Positions 1-14,400 of a stretch of DNA of 64,000 bases are shown here, piece after piece (position 1 is the first letter of the stretch; every line of letters starts with the position of its first letter). The notes under the pieces were generated by a model. The model saw only the letters and a program-made list of their open reading frames with translations, made no database searches and was not told the origin of the DNA. Source of the DNA: Mixophyes australis (taxonomy: Eukaryota; Chordata; Amphibia; Anura; Limnodynastidae). The position numbers and the translations under genes were made by a program. The stretch lies in NCBI GenBank assembly GCA_036250195.1, contig JAVHZZ010000006.1, positions 186,371,850-186,435,849 of the forward strand, in the 5' to 3' direction.

Positions 1-1620
1 AAGTGCAAGTAGATGCAATAGGCAGAAAGTTTGTGTGTAGAGAAACAAAAATCAACCCACACAACCTCATTTCAAGTTTATTTAGCTACAACTTCTGCAT
101 AGGGATTCCGTGTGACAGAATTCTTTATTTTAATACTCAAGTCTTCCTTTTTAGAGGTCAGACTCTTCCTGGACCAATCTACTGGGTCAGTTTACAGTTT
201 GTGGCCAAATTAGACTCTGCTGTTCAGTGCTTGGTCTGAATGTCCGGATGAGGTGATCGGAGTGCAGAAAGCAGATTGACGCACGTATGGGAACAGTCAT
301 CTGGCAACGGCGTTTGGAATGTGCCCTAAAATGATCCATCAGTTTTGCATGGATCATGCTTTTTATTCTGAGGCACAAACACCCCAATATTGGCACATGT
401 GTTGCCAGATTTAGATTAACAGATGAAAGATATTAGGCTTTCATATCTGTTTTACAGTATGTGGTTCCCCGAGGGAAACATGGGATGGCTTTATAAAGTA
501 ATCACATGTAAAGTCATATGGGTGACATTGGTTTCTGTTCTATAATAATGGGAGCCCTATCATAATAGCTCATCCATGCAAAGCAGTCTGCAATTTGGGA
601 TTAATAGTTTTTTGTGCAAATTATTATTTTTTTGCAGTTTGAATTTAACACTTGATATGTCTTAAATAAGTTGCTGTATGTACATAAAGATTTCTGGGTT
701 TAATTTACATTACTAATGCCACTATATCAAGAGTTTGAGAAACCTGCCGTGTATACTACCTAAGCTCACCTATTGTCGGGATAGTGGGAGTGAGCAGAGA
801 TGAAGGGAGTCTTTGGAAGTTCAATTGCTAGCAATTTTTCCCATTAATAATTTATGAATACAAGAAAATACCATTTCTATCCTGTGGAACCAGGAAATAG
901 CAAGAATGGAGGACATGAAAAAAAGATATTGGTCATTAACCATTACATGACGATTACCCTTATGTAGAAAGTTTCTACGTCTATTTAAAAGAACCAATTA
1001 TCATTCATTCAGTTCAAATATACACGCTGTGGTAAAAAAAAAAAAAAAGACAGAACATTAAAATATTAAAATTTGAATATGGTCATTTACCCCAAAGTCT
1101 TTTAGGGTTCCTGATTAAAACCATACATTTAAATGAATGGCGCATACTGTAAAATGTCACATAGGAGGCAGTGACCGCTACTGCATAGATAGAAGTAGTT
1201 GGGTATTATGCAGAATGAAAAAACATCTTCAAGGTCACTATTTTCTTTCAATACAGAATTCTAAAATTCCAAGCTGTATTATAATAATACAATACCAGAT
1301 AGGCTGTTAAACCAATCCTATTGTTCTAGTACTTTGTTTTGGACAAAGACATATCTGTTTTATAACACATAAGGAGTGATGTGATTCAATTGTTCAATCA
1401 TCAAATGACTGTTAATGAAATCTTAAACGCTTACACCATACATTTCCTACGAGCAGTACATACATGCTAACAAGGGATCAACAAGGCTGTGTGGGCCTCC
1501 TATACCAGGATATATTATATCCCCATAGATACCTTGGAAAAAGAAATCAGTGCAAAATTGTGTTAAGCAAGTTTTGTTTGTTTGTTTTGCTGCCTCACTG
1601 GCAAGTTCAGTGGTGTAAAG
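1..1620 (-). other. Probable 3' UTR and downstream flank of hap1
   Basis: AT-rich sequence after the minus-strand stop codon. I see no coding signal. Minus-strand AATAAA hexamers lie at 362-367 and 124-129, and an ATTAAA variant lies at 699-704. Any of them could end the transcript, which would give a 3' UTR of about 0.9-1.5 kb. No polyadenylation site can be chosen from sequence alone. An A-run sits near 1033-1048. Confidence 0.4.
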
Positions 1621-2089
1621 TTAGACTGGAGGGTTTTTGTCCTCTGTTGTCCTTTGCAAAGAGACAATGCCCCTTTCTGCCACCCGATTCAAGCCAAGTC
1701 TTCGTAACTTTTCCACCAGGTTAATGCTGAAGATGCTTTTCTGCGCAGGAGCAGAGTCTGAGGGCTTTTTCTCCAACACTCCATCCACTATGGTTCTTTC
1801 AAAACCAAAACTTCTTAAAGTCTTGATCCAACCCAAGTGAAAGATAGGAGGACGTGCAATGGGAGCAGGCAGTCTAGCTTCAACTTCAGTTGAGGCTTTG
1901 CTGCTGTGGTCAGAGGTAGCAGATATACCATGTTCCTTTAAAATGGTAACTAGTCGCAATGGAGTGTTACGTCCAGAGTTAGGGTGGTCATCGCTTTCTG
2001 GGACAGAGGTCACTGGTGTATTCCTGTTAAGTTCTAGGGAACTCAGGCTCTCAAAGCTTCCACACGAGGGAAGAACTTTATTACGAAGA
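1621..2089 (-). CDS. hap1: hap1 exon 16 (terminal coding exon)
   Basis: The acceptor CTTCCTTAG is preceded by a pyrimidine tract, and the exon runs to a TAA at 1621-1623. It encodes residues 709-863. Two blocks recall the TRAK C-terminus: LRLVTILKEHGISA, and near the end FSINLVEKLRRLGLNRV, which parallels NLVDRLKRLGIARV-type sequence in TRAK2. Between them, IFHLGWIKTLRSFGFERTIV looks like a second copy of the same short helix pattern. The length, 1 + 156 codons including the stop, agrees with the phase of exon 15 only if the GTGTGA donor is used. Confidence 0.8.
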
Positions 2090-5000
2090 CTAAGGAAGAA
2101 AAAGAGAGAGGCGCAAATATATTAAAAATACAACAAGAAAATAGGTCAAGTATAACACTCATCAACTACATGGATCAACCAAAGAAGACCCCTACTTAAG
2201 ATATTTCTACTCTGCTACATTACCTGAAATTGGCCACCACTTTCGCAGTAGAAAAATACTTATTATTTAACTCCGGAAACTCTACATCACTTAAATTACA
2301 AGCATTGTTAGTTTGATCAACTACTACTATCCTAAAGATTTTAAAAATATTTTAGAATTTTTTTTTTTGCTTTTACATTAAGACAACATATTGTACATTA
2401 TGGGATAGATTTACTAATCTGCGGGTTTTGAAAAAGTGGAGATGTTGCCTATAGCAACCAGTTTCTAGCTGTCACTTTGAAGAATGTACTAAATAAATAA
2501 CTAGAATCTGATTGGTTGCTATAGGCAACATCTTCACTTTTTCAAATCCCGCAGTTTAGTAAATCTAGCCCTATGTGTTCCTGATATTATTAAAATACCA
2601 ATACATTGAATAGATTTAAAATATAAGCAGCTAAATTGGTGGATACTTGTGTGACAACACACTGCGACACCATCGCACTACAACAAGCACTTGCCATTAT
2701 TTCACTGGTCTCTGGCTCTACCTCTCATTTCAATAAATAGGTTTTATTTCGTAAAAGATGATAAACAATTATACATATTTTTGTTTTGTCTGACTTATGC
2801 ATCTAACACAGAGCACTTGTAAAATGATTGTAAACAAATTCCACCCACTCATTCTACATCACAGTGCAGACGATTGAGTGACCACAATGTGTGAATATTG
2901 CACACATAAAAAGGCTACAGCACGGTGATCTATTTCTGATGGATAATACTGATAGGGTAAGTAGCCTGGGACCAGTGAAAATATATGCCAAGGCTTTACT
3001 GTTCCTCCTAGAGGACATCAAGCTGTTAACGAGAAAAGGTCCAAGGGTTAGAACATGCAAGACACCAAAAGCAGTGATTAATAGTTAGAGAAAAGCCTTT
3101 TCTGTATTAATCAGGGCTCTATTACCTCAGAGAGACCTGTGACTGATTAATAGACCCATAGAGGTCTAGACCCTACCATTTACAGTGTTTAGTATAGAAG
3201 TAATTAAATGTCTTTCTTGGGCCTTGATGACTATGAAAAAGACAACATGCTCTGATGACATTGTAGGAGATTTATTCAATAAATTAAAAAAATGTATATT
3301 TTTCAGGGGGACGGAGCACACACCTTTCTCAAGACCCCAAACACAACTCCAGAGACATCTTAATTACTAAGGGCGGAGACACTTGATATAACAAGCTTCA
3401 TTGTACTTGCTGTGCCGGTAACTATGTCCAATGCACAGTGCGTAAAACTAGAATGATTATTTATTTATTATACAGACTGTGATGGACACCACACTAATGT
3501 TTGGGTGTCCTTCATATTGATGAGTACAAAAGATGCGATTAGCAAAGATATCAAAAATTTCTGTAAAGACAGGCTTTAAGGGGTTAATAATAGTTAGCCC
3601 TTAGAGTAAAGAAATGGCTCCAGACCTTTTAGGTTTACAACAGTCACATGTGGTCAATCTGGTGCAATTATTTAAACCCTGAAAATTTGTAATACAAGCT
3701 TTGCAGTAACCTTGTTCAGGACAACTCCATGAAAATGTTCTGCTAACTTTAGATTTAAAGTCAGTTATCCACACACGGCTGAGGTAGATACGGTGTGGGA
3801 TCAACCATCATTCATGAGAATGCTGCCGTTCAATTCACTAGGAACTGACAATACTGAGTTATGAGGCACACAACGGTAGCCCTCACTGCGTGTAGACAAC
3901 AGGGACACTTTAAGCCTGAAATGACATTATGGTATAATTAGGTCATTAAAACAAATTAGTGTTCATTTTGTGGTGGGCCTTCCAAGGAGAATAGAAACCA
4001 ACGGGTGCAATATGCCCTTTTTTTTCTATTTACAACTAGTGGTTCATAAGAGACCAGAGTAAAGAAATATGTCCTAAAATGGATTGCATAGCAGGTGTAG
4101 AAAGCTACACTGATCCCAGTTAGGGATGGTTACTGAGCAGCCGTTAAGAAACCTGAAGAAGATCACTGCTGACTGAGCTACCTGGAGCTTTGCTGTGGAG
4201 TCTGACCCTGCGCTCAGACGCCTCTCAGAAAGTCAAGCATTGGAAAAGGCGCTTCCACCAGGACTTGAAGTGCCTAAAACCATGAAGATGGAAAATGGAC
4301 ACATGAGTGAGGGACAGGGAGGAAAGTGTATGTAGCACAGGGGGAAGGCAAGCACGTGATGGTACCCATTTACCAGCAGCTGCAAGGGAAGCGGTCAACC
4401 ATACAAAAAATAAAAAACACATTTCACAGGTTTATTTAAAAACAAAAGAAAAACAAAAAATAACAAAACAAAAAAACAGCCATGTAACAGACTATCACCA
4501 ACAATCACCATAAATAGACATTGGGATCTTTCAAATCATCTCTCAGTGATGTTTTTTGTTGCACTTAAAGTGACTATGTAGCAAAAAGTTGAGCGACCTC
4601 CATGACATTGGGAATGCCTGGTTATGGCACACTTGGCAGAAGCTACAGTGACGAAGGTCCCTTAACTTTCTAATGTTCCATGAGGATCAGTAGATCAGGT
4701 CATGTTGGTAAAGATGTCAGAGAGAAACAATTAGGAGCAACTATGGATGAAAGATTTTGGAACGGTGCTCAAGACAACATTATCAAAACATCAACTAAAT
4801 TTCTCACCAAAGAATAGTGCTCTAGGAAATGTATGAGAATCAATTCTTAGTTGCATTAAATCTGTTACAGTGGCCCAATGTCCTATTAATACATTTCATT
4901 TTGTAGTTTCCTGTATATTAGTAATTCCATGCATAAACTGTGACTTTAGTAATGTAAAAAATGCTCTAAGGATATAGGGCATACCCCAATGGATCGGTGT

Positions 5001-8000
5001 TGAGCCCTTGAAACTGGACTTGTTAATTGTCTGCCACAGGTGGGTGTGACCCCATAGACCATTTGCTGCATCCTATTGGTCTGTGGCATAGTGCCCTTCT
5101 AGTCTGTGGCAAAATCCCAGGGAACAATGTTTTCTTTTTTTTTTTTTTTTTACAATGCATCCCAGTATAATAATGAACCAACTAATGTAAATTATAAACA
5201 CTGCATCAAATTTCAGAAGTTTCCCAAAATCCACCCAAAAAACCAAGTCTTCTTGGTATTTATAAAATGACATACCACCACTTTCGTACGAGAAATTAAT
5301 AACTGTGTAACAAAAGAGCAACTGCACCACTGGATCGCATAAAGTAAAAGAGATTGTGGCTTCCTTTAGGACACTAGAAGTTTTTCTCTTAATGCTGTTG
5401 CTTCCATTTCTATGTGCTGTGTAAAATGTTGGTAAATGAAGGTTTTTGGAGTGTTTCTGGACTTTCTTTGCAATAAATTCATGCATGCATACAATCTTTA
5501 CATTCTCATTTCTATACAAATGTCACTTTTACCAGCATCATATTAATTGGGCATATATGGGGAGAAGAGATATGAATGTGATGTGATGTGCAGGGCCTGA
5601 TTAAGGGTTCTGCCCGCCCTAGGCTAATACGGCCGCAGCGCCCCCCCCTCCGAATATATAGGTGTATAGGAACACTCCTCCTGAATATGAATGTTCAGGT
5701 GTATTCTCCAGCATTCAAATTTAGACAAATTGTGCCATTGTCTCTTACCTGTCCTTGCTCTTCTCTCTTGCAACTTTGTTATCCTCTCGCTGGCTTCTGG
5801 AAAGTTGGCGTCCTTTTTTGAAAATGCAAAAATGTATTATAATGCAAAGCCTGAATGATTAGGCCCTTTAGTTAAAACAAAACACTCCATTATGGCCAGC
5901 TAAAAGTACCCCATTGGACAGGCATATATAAGCAATATCTGAATATTTGTTGTCAATCAAATACAAACCTCTACCAGCCCCATCTCACTAATATTTAGTA
6001 TTCTAGTGATTGCTGAGACCACCCATGTGACCACCACACAATCATGAGATTCTGCCCCCCAAAGCTGCTCTATTTTTTAAATACCCCCTGCAGCCATTTT
6101 CCTTAACCACAACCCCCCCCCCCCCCCACACAGCCATTTTCCTTAACCCCTGCTGCAGCCATTTTCTTTACCTCCCACCCTGCATCCATCCCCCTTGCAG
6201 CTATTTTCCTTACCTCCACTCTGCTAGCTAGCTATCCCCCCCCCCCCCGTCACATCAAAACTCCCCCAGTCACATATATCAGCCCCCCTCCTCTGCCCTC
6301 CTTCATACATATCAACCTCTCTACCTCCCTATAGATTTTCATGGCAGCCCCCCCCCTCCCACCCTATAGATTTGTATGACAGTCCCCCTCTCCCTCCCTA
6401 TACATATGCATGACAGTCCCCCCTCTCCCTCCCTATAGATATGCAGGGTAGTCCCTCCCCTATAGATATGCAGGGTAGTTCCCCCCCCCTCCCTATAGAT
6501 ATGCAGGGCAGTTCCCCCCCCTCCCTATAGATATGCAGGGCAGTTCCTCCCTCCGTCCCTATAGATATGCAGGGCAGTTCCCCTCCCTCCCTATAGATAT
6601 GCAGGGCAGTTCCCCCTCCCTCCCTATAGATATGTAGGGCAGTCCCCCCCCCTCCCTATAGATATGCAGGGCAGTTCCCCCCCCCCCCCTCCCTATAGAT
6701 ATGCAGGGCAGTTCCCCCCCCCCCTCCCTATAGATATGCAGGGCAGTTCCCCCCCCCTCCCTATAGATATGCAGGGCAGTTCCCCCCCCTCCCTATAGAT
6801 ATGCAGGGCAGTTCCCCCCCCCTCCCTATAGATATGCAGGGCAGTTCCCCCCCCCCTCCCTATAGATATGCAGGGCAGTTCCCCCCTTCACTTACCTGTA
6901 GTTGTGCCAGCGTCGCTCCACTCCTCAGATCAGCAGATAGGAAGTGAAGACGTCCTGCTTCCTGTCTGCTGCACAGCAACAGGCAGCCTGGCGATTGGCT
7001 GTGTGTTGCTAACCACTGACCACCTATGCTTTTGATCGTCGAGCCCTCCACCCCCCGCGGCGACCCCCCCTCCCCCACCCCGAAAAAAAAATGAATGAAG
7101 AAAAAAAAAATTAAAAAAAAAAAAATTTTTTTTTTTTAAAAAATACCCACAGTGCAGCGCCCCCCAGGACCCAGCGCCCCAGGCTGCAGCCTGGTCAGCC
7201 TAGTGGTTGATCAGGCCCTGGTGATGTGATAGGAGATGAATCAAGCAGACAAGTGTTTAACATGGAGAACCACATTAGGAAACCCACCTGGATGTGACCT
7301 GTGTAATGTCCTCCAGAGGGTGCGACATGCGACAAGTGGTTATGGTGTACGTAGACGGAGTCTGTGGAAGGTTGTTAACGGAACGGAACACTGAAACACA
7401 CAAGGAATCTACGTATTACAGACAAGGAACATGGCAACGACAGATGTTACAGAAGATGGAAAAAAGACAACACAAACAGTTAGTGAAACAAAGAGACCCT
7501 TAGACAATGACAATGAATATAGATAGATTCTAATATATTTGGAAAACGGGATGAACATCGCAACACGTTAAACTCACACTTTTTTTCTGCTCTGTTTTTG
7601 GTTGGAGTAGATGTAGCCATGGCTTGGAAGGAGATAGGTTCCATGTCATCTTCCTCAAAGTCATTGAGGTTGTACACATCCTCTAAATCGATATCCAGTT
7701 CCTGGAAATCCTTGGTGAGAACACCAGGTCGAGGATCCAGAATGCCACCCAAGTTGGGCTTAGCCAGCTGCTGCCAGTGCAGAAGGGTAGCTGAACCTAG
7801 ATACCAAAGTACACAGATACTACTAATTTATATTTTATTGGAAGAGAAAACAATAAAAAAACAATATGAGCCAAGTTAGGAAGAAGCACACCTGTCTGTA
7901 ACAATGCTAGAACTTTGTCAGTAATCACATCAAAGTAACCAAATAATAGCTGGAATACGATACCTTAAATGTATCTCAATCTGTAATTTCGACTCTATGT

Positions 8001-8391
8001 GTATGTTTATGAACAACCCCTGAAGTATGTGGTAATCTATTTAATGAATCAAGCTTGGCTTATTACTGTGGTTTGGTTTAAACATTATTCACTGAAAATT
8101 CAGGAATTAAAATGCATTTATGTTATATCACTATTACATAGACTGACCACAATTAAAGCAGAATTCCATGAAATTAACAATGATTCACCCTTCCTCAACT
8201 GGAGTACCAGGAGCTGGAAAAGGGCAAAGTTGTTGCACATGGTTTTAAGCATTGAACCCCTCACATTTCTGCTTGTTGGTCAAAAAAGATTCATTATCAA
8301 ACATTTCGGTGCTCTCTCTTTCAAAGCTGCACTATCAACATAGTATAATATTTTTACCAAAAAAGATGGCCCTAAGCAGGAACCCAAGGGG

Positions 8392-8434
<43 letters not shown>

Positions 8435-11400
8435 GAGCAGTCAAACCAATCACAAGCTACAATGAAAATATTGCTGCTTCTGGTTGGTCCTCCCGCTTGC
8501 ACATAAAACCCTCCTGTCACCATTTAATGTTGGCTAGCATGATTAGGAAAAACAGCCTGTAGGGCTCTGGCTGAGGGATGAACACCATTGTAAAATATTG
8601 TATTCAGGTCTTAGTGAACCTTTAACGTATAGTTGCTTTCAATATATAGTCAATATAAGTATGATAAAGTCCTTGTCTGAGCCTGCAACAGCAACTGTTT
8701 CAGAGTCACTTACCTTCCAATGGCTTGACTATCTGCAGTTTCTCAGGTAAGTAGGCTCTTGACCCCATGGACATGCTAGAGCTGCCACTGGCCTCAGACA
8801 TGCCAGAGTAATTTGTGCCAGTGGATAGGACACTATCATTTGGGGTAAGGAAACCACTAGAGATCTCATCATGTCTGTTCAGCTTGTGTTCTCTCTCTTC
8901 ATAAAGGCTATCTGGAGAGTGAGATCCTTGCTGAGCACTGAGTCTTTGAAGAGCTGCTGCAAGGTCCTGACCTCCAGGTGTACCAGGCATTCCCAACTTC
9001 TTCTCCCCAACACTGCACATGACATTTATCAGAAAGGACAATGAAAAATGTGGCGCACAAAAAGGAATTACAATTAAAAGTGAGCGTAGTGTTCTAATAG
9101 TTCTGTAAAGCGTCACTTGAGGAAGTGAGTTCTACATAGTGCAATATTATTGAATTTGTTTACAGTTTTTCGACTTCTCACTTACACAGAAGAATTATTT
9201 CCCTCTCCCGGTAACAAAGTCTCCTCCTCTAGTAGCATCATGCTGGAACCTTCTGACTCGTAAAAAATCATTGGCGGAGTACCCACACGACTTGGTGCAG
9301 CCGATGGCTTTTGAGAGGGAGCTCGGGAGCCAGGAATATTCTGCGGGGATGGACAACGAGATCTGGCCCTCACCACTTGGTTTGCAGCTTTTACAGTCTC
9401 AAACACTCGCTTGTAGCTTCTGAATGGAATTTGATGATGAAGGAATTAGAGAACATAATTATACATGGATATGTTATTGTGAGTTCACACTTCATTCCAT
9501 TACACAATTGTAAATTAGAAGAAGTTCCAAATTTCTTCAGAGAGGAAGAATTTGTTATAATTGTGAAGGTAGGCAATGACCGTAAAGGCTCTATCAAAAG
9601 TGAATCAAATCACCAAGGCAAGGTTCTTAAGATAAAAATAATTTCCACTTTTAGAAATATTTTTTTTAAACTGAATTACCAACAATTCATACCTGTACCC
9701 CCTCATTGTGGGGCCCCTGAAGAAACCCTGTCTCCACTAAGGAATACAACTGAATTTAGTAAGGCCCACTGTGGAGACCACCATCCCCCGGCATTATGCC
9801 ATATCAAAATTTCTCTGAAAGTCCCAGAGTGGTAATTATTGGTGCTTGAATTTTCAAATTCATTGTGTTTGTAAAATTTAGTGGTGGCATTGACTGTAAC
9901 CAGCACTGCACATTGAGTTTTCCTTTATGGAGGCTTTATTTCTTCAAAAGTTCTACTACTGGTGGAAATGAAAGGTGTTACAGCGGAGGGACTCCAACTA
10001 TACAGACACAGGACTAAGTAAAGGATATTTCCGAATGTGGAAATGTTCAAGTAAATCTAGTAGCCTAATGTATCAATGTTAACACTTGGTCAAGCACGGT
10101 CTCTTTCAATAAAGAGGAGAAAAAAAAACTAGGTAAGAGCTTTACCACCCGTTTGCAGATTGTTTAACACCAATAAATCCTATACTATGAACCCATGTTT
10201 ATTGAACTGATCAGGAACTTACTTTAGTTCTGAAGAAGCATCAATCCCCTTTCTCATTGTTCCTTCAATCTCTGCTGCTAATGAATCCTGCACAAACAAA
10301 TGTGTGTGTTAAGACACTAAACTGGAAACTTCATCCAACAAGAACAGATGATTGATGCTTAATGTGTCGACTAAGCCCCTGAATTAAGTCAATATCAGAC
10401 TCTACTCCTTACCAAGGGAAAGATGTTTAAAGTGCTGTATCTGCTGATGGTGCTGTTGGGCAGACTCCGGTTTCGCTGGTTCTTTAATTCTTCCTGGGCC
10501 TCATGCAGCATGTCCTGACATTCTTTGTGTTTCTCCTGCAAATCCTGTAACTGAAGAAATGGCCGAAGAGTGAGCAGGCTGCCACATAGAGTTACTAATC
10601 AATAATCATTAATTTACACTTCAAACTATTATTTCAAATAAATATATAAATATTGTTAATTTAATATTCACAGTTGGAGAACTAGAGGTCTCAAACCCAG
10701 AGACATATCCTGGGCCCAATTCCTACTTTGTTCACTAGCCACATGGACTATAACGACTGGAAAACCTGCAAAACAAGTAGTTGAATATACGTGGCTTTTA
10801 TTATAAACTCATTAGCAGATAGTGAGTACCTAGCCTGTTGTGCATCATTTGCTGTGTTTCACGCATATGAATATGAAATAGACTAATGAGAGCATTTTTC
10901 TCATTCAATGTAACTTACATTAAACTGCCGAAGCTATGTTCTTATTGACTCCAGTTGGTTACAAAACATACCAGCTATATGAAACATGATAACGAGTATC
11001 CCTTGTGTTTTCTGCAGGGCAATTGTCTCTATTTCTCCTTCAGGAAAGGACAACATTTAAGCGCAGTCAGATGATATTGCTTATTTGGTCATTGGTCACA
11101 TTAAGCCCTATTGAGATACAGAGACAGACTAGTCACTAATTTCAAGAACAACTCTTGCTTTCAGGAGAGGATTATGGGCATTTTGTACTAACTTTAAATC
11201 CTTAATATTAATCCATTCTGTAATTTACTAAGTAAGCGCCACATGACAGAGAAGAGAGAAAGACAATGTCCTCCTACCACCATCAACTTGAATTTAAAAG
11301 GAGAGAACTAGAGGGTAAAAGGTGGTTGCTCAGTGTCAGCCAATGAATTCAGGGAAAGAGATTTAACACAAGTACAAGAGTCTCGTATTCACTATCATCC

Positions 11401-14400
11401 ACTTAGAACCAAGTTGTCCCTAAGGGAGGATAGGCACCAAAGTTTGAGTGCGCAACACATTCAAAGTTAGCATCACTGGATGCAAAAATACTGCATCTGT
11501 AGAACTTTGTATATGAACAGAGGACCAGTTGACTGCCCAACACAGCTGCTCAGCCAAGGCCCTGTACCACGCCATCCAGGAAGCATTGAACTGGTAGAAT
11601 GTGCCCTCACATTTCAGGAATAGGTTTCCCTGCTTCAATGTAAACCTTTCAAAATTACTGAAGCAATACACCTAGCAATATTCTATTTAGACTCATCCAA
11701 CCTCTTTTCTTGGCATTACAGAAGACCACAAAGTCATTTGTTTTGAAAAGTTCTAGAGTCCTATTAACAAATGTCCTCAAGGCCTTGAGGACATGCAACA
11801 AGAGAAGGGATTCCTCTTCTTTTGGAGACCGTCCATAGCCCAAGATCAGAATGACAATAACCTGATTTAAGTGGAATCTGGCAATACTTTAGGCTGAAAA
11901 GATGGTTTAGTTCCTAAGAACAGATCTGTCTTCATGAAACATTATATATGGAGATCTGCAAAATAGAGCCCTTAGCTCTAAAACTCTCCTCGTTGTAGAG
12001 AGCCAAAAGAAAGGTTGTCCTCTATGCAACCTCCTAACATACATCTGCAGCCTGCATGACAGCCATTGCCCCGGCTGATGATCTTGAATGATAATAAAAT
12101 GAAAAAATACAGGACCAATTTTTTTTACCTCCAAAAGTCATATGTCAAACCGCACTGCACCTGCTGCCACTTAGGAAAAAACGGATTCCTGGCAGGATAG
12201 AGATATAGAAGGGGGAGAGTTCAGACTGTCTAAAATTCTTCACATGCCCAAACTCCTGGCTGAACCTCTATACCCCATGGTTCCAGTGTCCCCCAAGTGG
12301 ATCATAGAGAAAAAACGAAATCCCTTCACTCTTAAATTAATCACATGAGGACAATTAACCAACACCTGTGTGGTCTGAAAACAACCATCCAAAAGGAATA
12401 TCCTATCTGCTCAGGGCAGACATTTGGGAAGATTCAGTCATCCAGGTATTACATCATGGGCAGGTTGGTGGTTCAGGTGGTTGTGGGTTCAACAAGGAAA
12501 CATGGGGCAGTTAAACCAATGAATGACTGCATATTAATAACTGTGGCTATCCACAAACTGGACATAGATCCAGTGCATATGCATCTGGCCTGAATGCCCA
12601 CATCTCCACATGCCATGTATGTGGGCAGATTTAGTGAGAAGCACTGTCAACATATTAACTTCAGACCTCTAGCAATATATTGGACTTCATATTATTGTAT
12701 TTAACAGCATAATCAGTAGAATTATTTCTGGTATGTGAGTACTTACCTCTGTTTTTAGCAAGTGGTCCCTTTCCTTCACGGCAGACAGATGTTGGTGCAG
12801 CTCTTCATTCTCTGTGGAGGTCTAAGGGGAAAAAAAAAAAAAGAGAAAAACAAAACATTTTTAATAAGTGTATGTGATGTTATAGTAAAAATAAAGGGGT
12901 ATTTTATTATGAGATACAAGCAATTTATGTTAAATAGTTTGCAATCTAAGATTAATATAATCTAATTTAATCTCACAAATTAATATATATTCATAAATGT
13001 TTCCCCTTATAAAAGTCTAGAACGGGTTGTGCCTTTAGCCCCCTCTGTAATAGTCCAGTAGTTATATTAGACACTCACACTGCGACACTTGTGCTGTAGA
13101 TGAACTATCTGTGCCAGAAGCTGGCTGATCTCCTCCTGCTGTCGGGCGGCATCCTCTCCCCTTCGTGCCAATTCCTCTGCCAACAGCGCCACCTGCCTGC
13201 TGGCCTCAGCTAAAAATGAACAGCACACTAGTTTTATACAGGGCAACAACAATAAATGTATTAACAGTTACTATGTTAAATAAAAGATAATCCATAGACT
13301 AATGAAATAGTGACACTAGTATCAAAATCATCACAATATGTTTGGAATACTTGTACAACAAGCCATGGCTGGTTACTTAGCAAACAAAGTCTTACACTGT
13401 GCTTTAATTCCAATACAGCTCTTTACGAAACAATCCATAATAGAGATTCATCTGCCAAAATATGTAATTTTGTTTGTTTTTAACCATATTTATTTTGTGT
13501 ATTTGAAGGGATTTATTCACATATGGCTAGAATGAGTCACAAGCACTATAGACAGAGCTTGTACTGTAACCCCTGAATCTCTCCAGCAAAGTTCTCCTGT
13601 ACCAGTAGGGACGGGAGGCAGCTTTACTGTGCCAACAGTGACAATCACAGGGAAAGACCCCTTCCCATGTACTAAGAAACACATATGGTGGAATATCCCT
13701 TTAAATAGTTACAGGTTTCGAAGACTAAATTGTCCTATATTCTATGACATTACTGTTAAGAGAGTGCTAGGGCAGATAAGTAATGCGCAAAAAATCAAAA
13801 ACGGAACAGAAATGGCAGTTTATGGGGATGTGATTTTGTAGAAACTCACAAAATTGATCCACACAGTCCAGCATCAGGTAACCCTCCTGGTCCTCATAGT
13901 CACTGGTTTCCTTAAGAATGTGATTGGCCTGACAGGAAGAAAACAAGGTAATTGTGAGATATGCATACATGGTAAAGGACACCCCTAATCTATAAGCTTA
14001 GACATACAGCTCACCTCATCACGCATCATCCGGTTGTCATCCTCCAGACTCTGGAGCTTCTCCTGGAGGGTATCCAACTGGATGTACTGAAGACAGAAGG
14101 AGGACTTATTCCTACGCAGCCTAAAAGTAAAGGAAAAAGAAGCAACAAATCAAAACACTAAGATATGGAAAGTGCGGACATTATAAACCAGAGCATATAT
14201 TGTTTCAGACCTGTAATTGGACATTGAACAGGCTCAGACAACTACTGTATAAACTCAATGAAGGCATTTCACTTCACAATATTACTTGGTGCTATACGAA
14301 GTGGAGGCAGCCATTTTGTGAGCTGAACCAATATAGATAAGAATGCAGCCTACCAATTCACAAGCTACCAATGACATCATTTATAAGAATGTATGCTATG

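Noticed and set aside
4150..4215. Possible 25-nt micro-exon between AG and GTAGCT on the minus strand in intron 15
   Set aside because: No homology, and it is not needed to keep the reading frame. Short AG...GT matches are expected by chance.
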